From the NCBI RefSeq assembly GCF_030124375.1, contig NZ_JASKLS010000015.1:1-64000 (forward strand): a DNA stretch of 64,000 bases, given 5' to 3'. Both the position numbers and the translations under genes were made by a program. The DNA is from Sinorhizobium sp. 6-70 (GTDB lineage Bacteria; Pseudomonadota; Alphaproteobacteria; Rhizobiales; Rhizobiaceae). Below the pieces are notes generated by a model, which saw only the letters and a list, made by a program, of their open reading frames with translations, was not told the DNA's origin and did not search any database. Below are positions 35,261-43,726 of the stretch, in pieces (position 1 is the first letter of the stretch; the number at the start of each line of letters is the position of its first letter).

Positions 35261-36289
35261 ATGGCAGAGCTTCAATTGCGGGACATTCGCAAGTCCTTCG
35301 GCTCGTTCGAGGTCATCAAGGGTGTCAGCATGGACATCCGCGCGGGCGAATTCATGGTCTTCGTCGGGCCGTCGGGCTGCGGCAAGTCCACGCTGCTCCG
35401 CCTGATTTCGGGTCTGGAGGAAATCACCTCCGGAACGCTTTCCTTCGACGGGCAGATCGTCAATCAGCTCGCCCCGTCCCGCCGCGGTATCGCCATGGTG
35501 TTTCAGTCTTATGCGCTTTATCCGCACATGACCGTTTTCGACAACATGGCCTTCGGCATGCAGCTCGCCGGCAAGGACAAGGAACAATGCAGAAAAAGGG
35601 TCGAGGCGGCGGCCGAAATGCTGCAGCTTACCCCCTATCTCAAGCGTCTGCCCCGCCAGCTCTCCGGCGGGCAGCGGCAGCGCGTGGCGATCGGCCGTGC
35701 GATCGTGCGCGACCCGAAGGTCTTTCTCTTCGACGAACCGCTTTCCAATCTCGATGCGGCACTGCGTGTCGCGACCAGGCTTGAGATCGCCAAGCTCCAT
35801 CGTAGTATGCACGATACGACGATGATTTACGTGACGCACGACCAGGTGGAGGCAATGACGCTCGCCGACCGGATCTGCGTGCTTCGGGACGGGCTTGTCG
35901 AGCAGATCGGCACGCCGCTCGACGTCTATGAAAGACCGAATTCGATCTTCGTCGCCGGCTTCATCGGCTCGCCGAAAATGAACTTCCTGACCGACGCCTT
36001 CGCGGAACCCTACGAGGCGCAGACGATCGGCATCAGGGCGGAACATCTGGAGGTCGTCGAGGGTGCCGGGCAATGGCACGGCACGATCGTCCACGCCGAA
36101 ATGCTCGGCTCCGACAGCTATGTCTATATCGATATCGGCGCCGGTGAGCCGTTGATCGTCCGGGAAAGCGGGATCTCCAGGCACGAGCCCGGACAGACAG
36201 TGCAGGTTTCGCCTGCCGCCTGCCAAATTCATCGCTTCGATGCGGCAGGACGCGCGATCGGCCGCACCGAATTGCGCGGCGCGGCGTAA
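35261..36289 (+). CDS. thuK: Trehalose/maltose ABC transporter ATPase
   Basis: 342 aa. Walker A GPSGCGKST, signature LSGGQRQRVAIGRAIV, Walker B VFLFDEPLSNLDA and the H-loop VTHDQ are intact. The C-terminal third is the MalK/UgpC-type regulatory beta domain (TIGIRAEHLEVVEGAG...). It is a CUT1-class ATPase driving ThuFG. The start is preceded by AGGAGAAGGAA. In related rhizobia ThuK can serve more than one sugar permease, which is family knowledge rather than a feature seen here. Confidence 0.9.
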   Translation: MAELQLRDIRKSFGSFEVIKGVSMDIRAGEFMVFVGPSGCGKSTLLRLISGLEEITSGTLSFDGQIVNQLAPSRRGIAMVFQSYALYPHMTVFDNMAFGMQLAGKDKEQCRKRVEAAAEMLQLTPYLKRLPRQLSGGQRQRVAIGRAIVRDPKVFLFDEPLSNLDAALRVATRLEIAKLHRSMHDTTMIYVTHDQVEAMTLADRICVLRDGLVEQIGTPLDVYERPNSIFVAGFIGSPKMNFLTDAFAEPYEAQTIGIRAEHLEVVEGAGQWHGTIVHAEMLGSDSYVYIDIGAGEPLIVRESGISRHEPGQTVQVSPAACQIHRFDAAGRAIGRTELRGAA

Positions 36290-36352
36290 CCTCGCCGCAA
36301 ATTAACCACCAGACAAGGGCATCCGGCAGCGGATGCAGTAACCACGAGGAGA

Positions 36353-37144
36353 ATGACCTTGGCTATCAACACCATCGTGTGGGGTGAGAATATCCACGAG
36401 CAGACGAATGCGGTGGTTCGGGAGATTTATCCGAACGGCATGCACAACACGATCGCGGCGGCGCTGAACGAGGACGCCGCGATTGCCGCGACGACGGCGA
36501 CCTTGCAGGAGCCGGAGCACGGGTTGAGCGAAGAACGACTGGCCTCGACCGACGTGCTCGTCTGGTGGGGCCACAAGGACCATGGCGCCGTCGACGACCG
36601 TGTCGTCGAGCGGGTGGCCAGGCGCGTGTGGGAGGGCATGGGGCTGATCGTGCTCCATTCCGGCCATTTCTCCAAGGTGTTCAAGCGGCTGATGGGCACG
36701 CCCTGCGCGCTCAAATGGCGCGAGGCGGGCGAGCGCGAGCGCGTCTGGGTGGTCAATCCGCGCCATCCGATCGCCGCCGGTCTCGGCGAGAATTTCGTGC
36801 TGGAAAACGAAGAGATGTATGGCGAGCAGTTTTCCGTGCCGGAGCCGCTGGAGACGGTGTTCATCTCCTGGTTTGCCGGCGGCGAGGTGTTCCGCTCGGG
36901 GCTGACCTGGCGGCGCGGCACCGGCAACATCTTCTATTTCCGTCCCGGTCACGAAACCTACCCCACCTATCATGACGCGACGGTGCAGACGGTGCTGCGC
37001 AACGCGGTGAAATGGGCGCACAATCCGCAGGGCACGTACAAGGCGATCCACGACGCGCCGAACGTGCCGGTGGAGAAGGCGCTGGAGCCGATCGTCGAGC
37101 GGGGGCCGAAGCTCCACCAGGCCGGCGAAGCAGGATATCGATGA
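36353..37144 (+). CDS. thuA: ThuA domain trehalose utilisation protein
   Basis: 263 aa. The ThuA fold is related to class I glutamine-amidotransferase-like domains: VWGENIHEQTNAVVREIYPNGMH at the start, LVWWGHKDHGAVDD, GMGLIVLHSGHFSKVFKRLMGTPC and GNIFYFRPGHETYPTYHD. With ThuB it takes part in oxidising trehalose to the 3-keto form and breaking it down. The ATG at 36353 is very close to GAGGAGA; a TTG two codons on has better spacing. The stop overlaps the thuB start. Confidence 0.87.
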   Translation: MTLAINTIVWGENIHEQTNAVVREIYPNGMHNTIAAALNEDAAIAATTATLQEPEHGLSEERLASTDVLVWWGHKDHGAVDDRVVERVARRVWEGMGLIVLHSGHFSKVFKRLMGTPCALKWREAGERERVWVVNPRHPIAAGLGENFVLENEEMYGEQFSVPEPLETVFISWFAGGEVFRSGLTWRRGTGNIFYFRPGHETYPTYHDATVQTVLRNAVKWAHNPQGTYKAIHDAPNVPVEKALEPIVERGPKLHQAGEAGYR

Positions 37145-38241
37145 GGTCCATCATGCGTTTGCTCATTCTCGGAACCGGCGGTATGGCCAACAGCCATGCG
37201 CTCGCCTTTGCCAAGATCGATGGCGTCGAACTTGTCGCGGCCGTCGATGTCGACCCGTCGCGGGCGCGCGCCTTTGCCGACATGCACGGCATTGCCCGCG
37301 TCTTCACCTCGCTTGACGACGCGATCGCCTGGGGCGAATTCGACGCGGCGACCAATGTCACGCCGGACAAGGCCCATCACCCGACGACGCTGGCGCTGAT
37401 CGCCGCCGGCAAGCACGTGCTGTGCGAAAAGCCACTGGCGGAAAACTACGACAAGGCCGCCGAAATGGCCGAAGCCGCGGAGCGCGCCGGTGTCGTCAAC
37501 ATGGTGAACCTCACCTACCGCAATGTCGCGCCGCTTCAGCGGGCACGCGAGCTGGTGCTTGCCGGCGAAATCGGCAGGGTGCGCCATCTCGAAGCCTCCT
37601 ACTTGCAGAGCTGGCTGGTGTCGAAGGCGTGGGGCGACTGGGCGAGCGAATCGAAATGGCTGTGGCGACTGTCGACCAAGCACGGTTCCAACGGCGTGCT
37701 CGGCGACGTCGGCATCCACATCCTCGACTTCGCCGGCTATGGCGCCGGCAGCGCGGTCGAGCGCGTCTTTGCCCGCCTGAAGGCGTTCGACAAAGCGCCC
37801 GACAACCGCATCGGCGAATACGACCTCGACGCCAATGACAGCTTCGCGATGACGGCGGAGTTTGAAAACGGCGCGATGGGCGTGATCCACGCCAGCCGCT
37901 GGGCGACGGGGCATCTCAACGAGTTGAGGCTGCGGCTGCACGGCGACAAGGGTGCGCTGGAGGTGTTTCATACGCCGGACGGCTCGCTCCTCAAGGCCTG
38001 CCTTGGCCCCGATGTCGAGAAAGCGATCTGGCGCGACCTCGACGCCGGCACGGTGCCGACCAATTACCAGCGCTTCGCCGCGGCGGTCGCCGAACGTCAG
38101 GCTGTCGAACCCAACTTCCGTCATGCCGCCGACCTGCAGAAAGTGCTCGATGTCGCCATCGAAACCGAAAGGGAGCGGCGCGAACTGGAGGTCGCGGACG
38201 CGCTTTCGGTCGAGGAGGAACGCGCGGTCGTCGGAGGTTGA
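37141..38241 (+). CDS. thuB: ThuB, Gfo/Idh/MocA-type dehydrogenase
   Basis: 366 aa. The start overlaps the thuA stop (ATGA); a second ATG at 37153 is possible. The N-terminal Rossmann motif is LLILGTGGMANSHALAF, and CEKPLAENYDKAAEMAE is the EKP motif of Gfo/Idh/MocA enzymes. The C-terminal half is the substrate-binding domain (SKHGSNGVLGDVGIHILDFAGYG). Together with ThuA it catabolises trehalose-type disaccharides by a 3-keto route, not through phosphorylation. A clear hairpin follows 11 nt after the stop. Confidence 0.88.
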   Translation: MRSIMRLLILGTGGMANSHALAFAKIDGVELVAAVDVDPSRARAFADMHGIARVFTSLDDAIAWGEFDAATNVTPDKAHHPTTLALIAAGKHVLCEKPLAENYDKAAEMAEAAERAGVVNMVNLTYRNVAPLQRARELVLAGEIGRVRHLEASYLQSWLVSKAWGDWASESKWLWRLSTKHGSNGVLGDVGIHILDFAGYGAGSAVERVFARLKAFDKAPDNRIGEYDLDANDSFAMTAEFENGAMGVIHASRWATGHLNELRLRLHGDKGALEVFHTPDGSLLKACLGPDVEKAIWRDLDAGTVPTNYQRFAAAVAERQAVEPNFRHAADLQKVLDVAIETERERRELEVADALSVEEERAVVGG

Positions 38242-38251
38242 CGATACGACA

Positions 38252-38282
38252 ATCCCGCTTCCGGCCGGTTTCGCTGGAAGCG
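38252..38282 (+). terminator. Terminator of the thu operon
   Basis: CCCGCTTCC and GGAAGCGGG pair perfectly around a 13-nt loop, 11 nt beyond the thuB stop. Confidence 0.6.
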
Positions 38283-38483
38283 GGGTTACTCGGGAGTGAA
38301 AGAATGACCGACGCATTGCGCGTTCTTCTGAACGCACGACGCGCTTGAGCGGCATCAGGGAAAATGTGCGCGGATGCATGAGCGCTCGATGCCTTGGGAA
38401 CTTCGCTCTCCCGACGCGGGCGTCTTGTCGGCGCTACTTGTCAGACCTTTACGATCCGGCAAATTCCGGGCGCATGCGCCGTT

Positions 38484-38589
38484 CTAGATCATTTCATTGT
38501 TTCATTGAAACTGCGAAATGATCTAACTCTTTGAAACTGCGCAATTCCGGACGGAAGACCGTTACACACTTTTCCTGGAATTGCTCTAG
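38484..38589 (+). repeat. Rhizobial two-hairpin intergenic repeat, copy 2
   Basis: CTAGATCATTTCATTG...CGAAATGATCTAAC followed by CAATTCCGGACGGA...CCTGGAATTGCTCTAG, about 90% identical by eye to the copy at 12858. The rest of the 38283-38630 gap holds no gene that I can see. Confidence 0.7.
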
Positions 38590-38630
38590 GCGCCTCATCC
38601 ATCGGCTTGAAGACGTCTTAAGGGAGGTCC

Positions 38631-39167
38631 TCACTTTTCCCCGATCACGTCCTTGATTTCCGCCAGCTTCTTCATGCAGCCCTGCTCATCACCAGCCTTG
38701 GCCATTTTCCGGGCTTCTGTCGCGAGCTGGCTTGGTTTATCGGCAGTTTGACCGGTCCGTTTCCCGGTTACTTGCTCCTGATGAGGTGAAGTTGCTTCCG
38801 TCTGGGCGCCGGTTGATCCCGTTATTTCAGTTCCAACGCCCTTCTTCTGTTTGCCGGGCATGACTTCTTCCTGGTGCTCAGTAACGGACGCGCCGGAGCC
38901 GCTGCCGGCCGCCCCCGTTTCTGCGGAGACGATGGCTGGCTCGAGTTTATCGAGTTCTTGACGGCAGTCCGCAAATGCCGGCGCAGACAGGAGAAGCGGG
39001 AGGGCAGTAAGTGCTATGAGACGTATTGATATTGTGCTGTTCGCTCGAGTGTTTGGGGATGCAGTGCATCTGATTGCGCTGTGGAGCAAACCGTGCTGAG
39101 CACGAAGGGTTCCCCTATTTCGTTCGAGAAGAAATTTGGCGAGTTGTGGCAAGCGGCGCAGCCGCAT
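38631..39167 (-). CDS. Small exported protein with uncertain start
   Basis: The frame from 39167 gives 178 aa, but a signal peptide (IRLIALTALPLLLSAPAFADC) only begins about 50 residues in, so the first part is doubtful. No ATG, GTG or TTG with a ribosome site lies just before the signal. The mature part begins DCRQELDKLEPAIVSAETGAAG, has a Gly/Ser/Thr/Gln-rich middle and ends PSQLATEARKMAKAGDEQGCMKKLAEIKDVIGEK, with two cysteines that could pair in the periplasm. The start codon may be mutated. Function unknown. Confidence 0.55.
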   Translation of the reverse strand: MRLRRLPQLAKFLLERNRGTLRAQHGLLHSAIRCTASPNTRANSTISIRLIALTALPLLLSAPAFADCRQELDKLEPAIVSAETGAAGSGSGASVTEHQEEVMPGKQKKGVGTEITGSTGAQTEATSPHQEQVTGKRTGQTADKPSQLATEARKMAKAGDEQGCMKKLAEIKDVIGEK

Positions 39168-39349
39168 CAGGCGAGTCGCACGCCTCTGTCGCGGATTCGA
39201 TCTATGGGACTTTAGCCCGATATAGGTTGGGCAAAGGTCCTATGCGCATTCAAGAGGGGAACGATGCACTGAAAATATCGTTTGAAGATCGGTCGCTTTT
39301 GTTAGCGATCCTCACGGAGGCTGCCGGTCCGACGAGGGCCGGCAACTAG
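39074..39349 (+). CDS. Small hypothetical protein, partly overlapping the neighbour
   Basis: A frame of up to 91 aa whose C-terminal part looks protein-like: EGFPYFVREEIWRVVASG, then ASVADSIYGTLARYRLG and LKISFEDRSLLLAILTEAAG. The start (TTG at 39074) is weak and it overlaps the minus-strand gene by 94 bp, so the true start may lie further in. No family recognised and no membrane segment. Coding status is uncertain. Confidence 0.35.
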   Translation: MRCGANRAEHEGFPYFVREEIWRVVASGAAASGESHASVADSIYGTLARYRLGKGPMRIQEGNDALKISFEDRSLLLAILTEAAGPTRAGN

Positions 39350-39623
39350 CGATGTCGGCCCCTCCAATTCCGGCTGGCATCGCTCTTTCCCGGCCGCAAT
39401 GTTCGCCCGTGGTGGCTCGCCACGAGACAGGTGCGCTATTTCTTGCCGGCCTTGTACGCGCCGAACTGAGCGCCAGGCACGGTTCGATGCGCAAGGGCAT
39501 CGGATCGAGACGGAGGAGTAGCTGCGACGGATCAGTCCTTAAAGGCGGGATGGCATCCAGGCCGTTTGCTATCGCTCCTGGGACCAACCTTCGTCGGTCC
39601 CGGTATTTCGCGCCGCCGCCCGA

Positions 39624-40367
39624 TCAGGTGGTTTGACCGCCGTCGACCGTAAGGATCGCGCCGGTGATCTGCCTTGCCGCGGGGCTTGCCAGGAAGGCCA
39701 CGGCGGCGGCGATGTCATCCGGTTTGCCAAAACGGCCGAGGGGACTGAGCGAGCGCTGGAAATCGGCGAATTCACCATTGGCGGGGTTCATGTCCGTATC
39801 CGTCGATCCTGGCTGGACCAGGTTGACGGTGACGTCACGGGACCCGAGTTCGCGCGCAAGGCCGCGTGTGAAAGAATGCAGCGCGGATTTCGTCATGTAG
39901 TACACCGTGCCGGTGTCGCCGACGATGCGTTCGGCGCCGGCCGAGCCGATGGTGACGATACGGCCGCCCTCCTTGAGATGCGGAATGGCGGCCTGCGAGG
40001 CAAGCAGGGGCGACCGGACATTGACGCTCAGCAGGGCATCGATGTCGCCGACACTGATGTTGGCAATCGTATCGTAGAGCGCAATTGCGGCGTTGTTGAC
40101 GAGGATGTCGAGGCCGCCGAGCGCCTGGACCGCCTCATCGACCGATCGCTTCACGGCCGCCGGATCGGCGCTGTCCGCCTGGATGGCGACCGATCTGCGA
40201 CCCTTGCTCTCGATTGCCCTGACGACCTCCGCGGCACGCTCGGCCGAACGCTCGTAGGTGATGGCGACATCCGCGCCCTTGTCGGCGAGCATTGTTGCGA
40301 TGGCGGCGCCAATCCCGCGCGAGGCGCCGGTGACGAGCGCCCGCTTACCACTCAATTCAGTCATCAT
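39624..40367 (-). CDS. SDR-family oxidoreductase (3-oxoacyl-ACP reductase-like)
   Basis: 247 aa. Classical short-chain dehydrogenase: cofactor motif VTGASRGIGAAIA, NNAAIALYD, catalytic Ser in IVTIGSAGAER, YxxxK as YYMTKSAL, and the C-terminal GAILTVDGGQTT. The T-Y-E-R-S after the second strand favours NADPH. The substrate is unknown. It is divergent from a tetR gene with candidate operators in the gap, so it is probably under that repressor's control. Confidence 0.87.
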   Translation of the reverse strand: MMTELSGKRALVTGASRGIGAAIATMLADKGADVAITYERSAERAAEVVRAIESKGRRSVAIQADSADPAAVKRSVDEAVQALGGLDILVNNAAIALYDTIANISVGDIDALLSVNVRSPLLASQAAIPHLKEGGRIVTIGSAGAERIVGDTGTVYYMTKSALHSFTRGLARELGSRDVTVNLVQPGSTDTDMNPANGEFADFQRSLSPLGRFGKPDDIAAAVAFLASPAARQITGAILTVDGGQTT

Positions 40368-40431
40368 TGAACCTTTCTGTAATGGTCGACACAGAATAAC
40401 TGGGGGAACGGTTGCGGGGTGTCAAGGTATT

Positions 40432-40500
40432 TATGTATCGATCAGCACAAAATAGGGAGCGTTGCCCACCGGAGGGCGAAAGATTATATAACGATCGATG
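40432..40500. promoter_or_regulatory. Candidate TetR operators between SDR and tetR genes
   Basis: TATGTATCGATCA at 40432-40444 and TATATAACGATCGATG at 40485-40500 share a TATnTAnCGATC core. The second overlaps the tetR start codon, fitting autorepression. Confidence 0.4.
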
Positions 40501-41163
40501 CAGAAATCTGACCAGGACCTTCGGAAATCCGAATCCTCGCCCACTCGCTCGCGGGGCCGCCGTCGCGCGTTTGATCGCGAAGCCGCCTTGGCTCAGGCCA
40601 CCCGCCTTTTCTGGCTCAAGGGTTTCGAGGCCACCTCGATGGTCGATCTGACCGAAGCAATGGGGATCGGATCGCCCAGCCTTTATGCGGCCTTCGGCTC
40701 GAAGGAGGCGCTTTATGCGGAGGCGCTGGAATTTTATCACCAGAGCAACGAGGGGCTGGTGTGGGCTGGGTTCTTCTCCGCCGCCACGGCGCGCGAGGCG
40801 GTCGCCTCCTTACTCATGGACTCCGCTGCCGCCCTGACGGGCTGTGTCGCGGATCTTCCGCTGGGCTGCATGGTGACGCTCTCCTCCGTCGGCAGCGAGG
40901 GCCATGCGGAACTCGGCGAACGTGTTCGCACCGCGCGCGCCGCGACGCTCGAGCGCCTGGAGGCGCGCCTCGACCGGGCCGTGGACGATGGCGAAATTCC
41001 AGCCTCGACCGACATCCATGCGCTCGCTCGCTTCGTGCAGACCATTCAGTTCGGCATGTCCGTCCTGGCGCGCGACGGGGTCGGACGCGCCGAGCTGGAA
41101 GCGGTTGCGCAGGTCGCGCTGACGGGCTGGGACGCTCGCACCAGGCCGGTTGCAGCGTCTTGA
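40498..41163 (+). CDS. TetR-family regulator
   Basis: 221 aa. Basic N-terminus, then the HTH domain (FDREAALAQATRLFWLKGFEATSMVDLTEAMGIGSPSLYAAFGSKEALYAEAL). The C-terminal part (FFSAATAREAVASLLMDSAAALTG...) resembles regulators of redox enzymes. It is divergent from the SDR gene and probably its repressor. There is no ribosome site within about 20 nt of the ATG; GGAGGGCG lies 18 nt upstream, so translation may be weak or start elsewhere. Confidence 0.85.
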   Translation: MQKSDQDLRKSESSPTRSRGRRRAFDREAALAQATRLFWLKGFEATSMVDLTEAMGIGSPSLYAAFGSKEALYAEALEFYHQSNEGLVWAGFFSAATAREAVASLLMDSAAALTGCVADLPLGCMVTLSSVGSEGHAELGERVRTARAATLERLEARLDRAVDDGEIPASTDIHALARFVQTIQFGMSVLARDGVGRAELEAVAQVALTGWDARTRPVAAS

Positions 41164-41190
41164 GCGGGACTGCGACCCGGCGCAGGGAGC

Positions 41191-41262
41191 GATCTCAGCG
41201 CGTTTCTTCGAAAGGCGGTTGCCGTGGACGGCATCACGGCAAATACTGTTTCACCTGCTAAC
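41191..41262 (+). pseudogene. Possible remnant of a short-chain dehydrogenase
   Basis: One frame reads DLSAFLRKAVAVDGITANTVSPAN, close to the conserved GI(T/R)(A/V)N(T/A)(V/I)(S/A)PG segment of SDR enzymes, with nothing else of the gene left. It may be debris from a lost dehydrogenase, but a chance match is possible in so short a stretch. Confidence 0.25.
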
Positions 41263-41345
41263 AAGAGCAAACGGCGTCGTCGTAGCGGCGTTCAGCTTCA
41301 ATGCGGTCGTTCCAGCGCTCCAAAAGGCCTTCTCTCCCCAAGTTC

Positions 41346-42263
41346 TTACGGACGGACGCGGATGATCGTTTTCCCGGTGCGTCGCTCGATCGGGTTGAAG
41401 GCGGCGATGGCATTATCGAGAGTCGAGACGGTGCCGATATTCGTCCGCAGCCGTCCATCTCGCACCCGCTGAACGATCTCGTTCAGTTGGGCGCGATCGG
41501 AGTCGACGACGAAGTCGATCGCCAAGCCATCGTCGGGCCGCGCCTCGACCGGCCCGACGATGGATACCAGCGTTCCGCCGGCTCGGACTAGGCCCGCGGA
41601 CCGCTTTCCGATGTCGCCGCCGATGACATCGAACACCAGATCGACACCGCCAACGTCTTCGAGGACATCGTTCTCAAGATCCACGAACTCCTGCGCGCCG
41701 AAATCGAGCGCGTTCTGGCGGTCGGCAGAGCGTCCAGTGCCGATGACATAGGCGCCGAACTCACCTGCGAGCTGTGTCACCATCGACCCGACCGCGCCGG
41801 CGGCGCCATGCACAAGGACGCTCTGGCCCGCCCTCAGGCGGCCGTGCTCGAACAGTCCCTGCCAGGCGGTCAGGCCCGAGATCGGCAGGCTTGCGCCAAC
41901 CGTGAAGTCGACGTCGCCCGGCAGCGGCGCGAGGTTGCGTGCCTCGACAGCCACGTACTCCGCCAGGGTGCCGTCCCGATACCAGTCCGTGAGGCCGAAC
42001 ACCCGCTGCCCGACTGACAGCCCCGCCGTGCCATAGCCGAGAGCGGTGATCACCCCGGCCAGCTCGTGCCCGGGAATTGATGGCGTCCGCGCACGCTCGA
42101 GGCGATCAACCCAGGTCGAAGGCCAGGTCAGTTCGGTCGGGACGAAGCCCGACGCATGAACCTCAACGATAACGTCGTTTATCGCTGGCTGTGGCTCGGG
42201 CCGCGCCACCAGCGTCATGCCGGCCGTTCCCGCAGCCTGGTCCGTCACTACGATCGCTTTCAT
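41346..42263 (-). CDS. Zinc-free MDR-family NADP-dependent oxidoreductase (quinone reductase-like)
   Basis: 305 aa from the ATG at 42261-42263, which has GAGGAGA upstream; a start seven codons earlier is open. Medium-chain dehydrogenase fold: IPGHELAGVITALG, LPISGLTAWQGLFEHG, cofactor motif VLVHGAAGAVGSMVTQLA and DLVFDVIGGD. The catalytic and structural zinc cysteines are absent, as in quinone oxidoreductase/enoyl reductase relatives. It probably reduces small quinones or enals with NADPH. It lies among other redox genes in an accessory stretch. Confidence 0.85.
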   Translation of the reverse strand: MKAIVVTDQAAGTAGMTLVARPEPQPAINDVIVEVHASGFVPTELTWPSTWVDRLERARTPSIPGHELAGVITALGYGTAGLSVGQRVFGLTDWYRDGTLAEYVAVEARNLAPLPGDVDFTVGASLPISGLTAWQGLFEHGRLRAGQSVLVHGAAGAVGSMVTQLAGEFGAYVIGTGRSADRQNALDFGAQEFVDLENDVLEDVGGVDLVFDVIGGDIGKRSAGLVRAGGTLVSIVGPVEARPDDGLAIDFVVDSDRAQLNEIVQRVRDGRLRTNIGTVSTLDNAIAAFNPIERRTGKTIIRVRP

Positions 42264-42458
42264 GGGAATTGTCTCCTCGGACATTTGTTGGGTCGGGGTA
42301 AATTGCAGGCGTGGAAGGTCTTTTCGATCTCTCAGTCAATTAGCTCTCAGCTCGCGCCTTCCGCGACGACTTTGATGGCGAATTGCTGTGTGATATCGAC
42401 GAGACCGCTGCTCGGTTTCTCGGAGCCACCGCGCCGCGAATCCAGAGTTTTGTGATCT

Positions 42459-42956
42459 TCAACCGCGCGACGGTGGCGGGCGCTTCATAGTCAGAAGCTC
42501 CGTCACATCATGCAGATCTTCCTCCGACGAGATGGCAATCGTCAGCCATTTCCCGTCTGCGTATGTTTTCGCTTCGTCGTAGAGCTTGGCCAGATGCGGA
42601 CGCCAGATATAACGCCGCTCCTCAAACCTCGCTCGTTCTGCTCCCCCCATGACCACCACAGCCGAAAACAGCCGGTATTGCGGCACCAAGGTGCAGAACG
42701 CCTTGGTCTTCTTGTAGCGCAGGGACCAACCGCGGTTCTTGCCACCGTAGAGCCAGTCCGGCGCGAAAACTCCAGGGTAGAATTCGTCGATCCAGTTCCG
42801 CAGCTCGGCCCAACGCTCGAACGCATCTGGTCCGATCCATTCGCGGACGGCGCTGTCATCGGGTGGTGCTGATTTGTCGGTGATCCTGTCGCCGATTTGA
42901 GGAAGCGTCCCGCGATCATCGGCTGTTACTCTCGTACCTGGAGGTGAAATCATCAA
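42459..42956 (-). CDS. DUF3788 family protein
   Basis: 165 aa, soluble. Family-like features: GPDAFERWAELRNWIDEFYPGVFAPDWLYGGKNRGWSLRYKK, then FCTLVPQYRLFSAVVVMGGAE and a C-terminal KWLTIAISSEEDLHDVTELLTMKR. DUF3788 proteins are small and of unknown function, sometimes thought to bind ligands or nucleic acid. Two ATGs lie at the start; a GAGGT is near. It appears monocistronic. Confidence 0.7.
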   Translation of the reverse strand: MMISPPGTRVTADDRGTLPQIGDRITDKSAPPDDSAVREWIGPDAFERWAELRNWIDEFYPGVFAPDWLYGGKNRGWSLRYKKTKAFCTLVPQYRLFSAVVVMGGAERARFEERRYIWRPHLAKLYDEAKTYADGKWLTIAISSEEDLHDVTELLTMKRPPPSRG

Positions 42957-43146
42957 AAGACCTCATGTTCATAGTCCGGCGGAGGCCGGAGGATTATGGT
43001 GAGGGCGTGCCAAGAGCTTGCGGCGCGCCCTTAGGAACTCCCGGTGCGACGCTCCCCCGAAGCAGAGGGTGTGCCTCGCGACACAGTCTACCGGTGCCTG
43101 AGCACTGCAGGGCGACCATCGACGCCGCGAAGCCTCCCCATGTCCG

Positions 43147-43692
43147 TCAGATCGAGCCAGCCGGTGTAACGGCGGGAAAGTCCTTCTCGGGATCGAACAC
43201 GTTGTTGAAGAAGTTCGTCAGCGAGTACATGGCTACCAGTGCGACGATCTCGATGATGTTCGCATCGGTGTAGCCAACCTCGCGGACAGCCTTTAGATCG
43301 GCGTCACCGACGTGACCGCGGGTCTCGATGACTTTACGCGCAAACTGGACGGCGGCGTCGCGTTTCGCGTCATTGGCGTGGCCCTTTCGGGCAAGAATGA
43401 TGTCATCGGCCGATAGCTTGGCCATGTGTTCGGCCGTGAAGCTGTGAACCGTCAGGCAATAGTTGCAACCGTTCACTTCGGAGACGGCGAGCCCGATGCT
43501 GTCGCGCGTCCTCACATCGAGCGCTTTGCTCAGGGAGCCGAGTAGGGTGGCCCAAGAGTTGAACGCGATGGGGCTCTGCGCGAAGGCCGCCATCATATTT
43601 GGGGTGAACCCGATGTTCTTTGTAAAAGCATCGAGAGTCGGTTTCGATTCGGCCGGCACCTGGTCAGGCTTCAGAGCAGCAGTTCTTGCCAT
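43147..43692 (-). CDS. Carboxymuconolactone decarboxylase/AhpD-like peroxidase-related protein
   Basis: 181 aa from the ATG at 43690-43692, with GGAG 6 nt upstream; an ATG four codons earlier is also open. The CMD domain has the redox motif GCNYCLTVHS (CxxC...H) of AhpD-like peroxidase-related enzymes, and DRDSIGLAVSEVN-like sequence before it. These proteins reduce peroxides through the paired cysteines. The nitroreductase gene ends 34 nt upstream on the same strand, so the two form an operon. Confidence 0.85.
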   Translation of the reverse strand: MARTAALKPDQVPAESKPTLDAFTKNIGFTPNMMAAFAQSPIAFNSWATLLGSLSKALDVRTRDSIGLAVSEVNGCNYCLTVHSFTAEHMAKLSADDIILARKGHANDAKRDAAVQFARKVIETRGHVGDADLKAVREVGYTDANIIEIVALVAMYSLTNFFNNVFDPEKDFPAVTPAGSI

Positions 43693-43726
43693 CGTAGTCT
43701 CCATAAGATCTTGAGTTATTTGGGAA

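Noticed and set aside
42344..42490. 48-codon plus-strand frame reading ...FRDDFDGELLCDIDETAARFLG
   Set aside because: Protein-like by eye, but no start codon, and it overlaps the DUF3788 gene end; too short to call even as a remnant.
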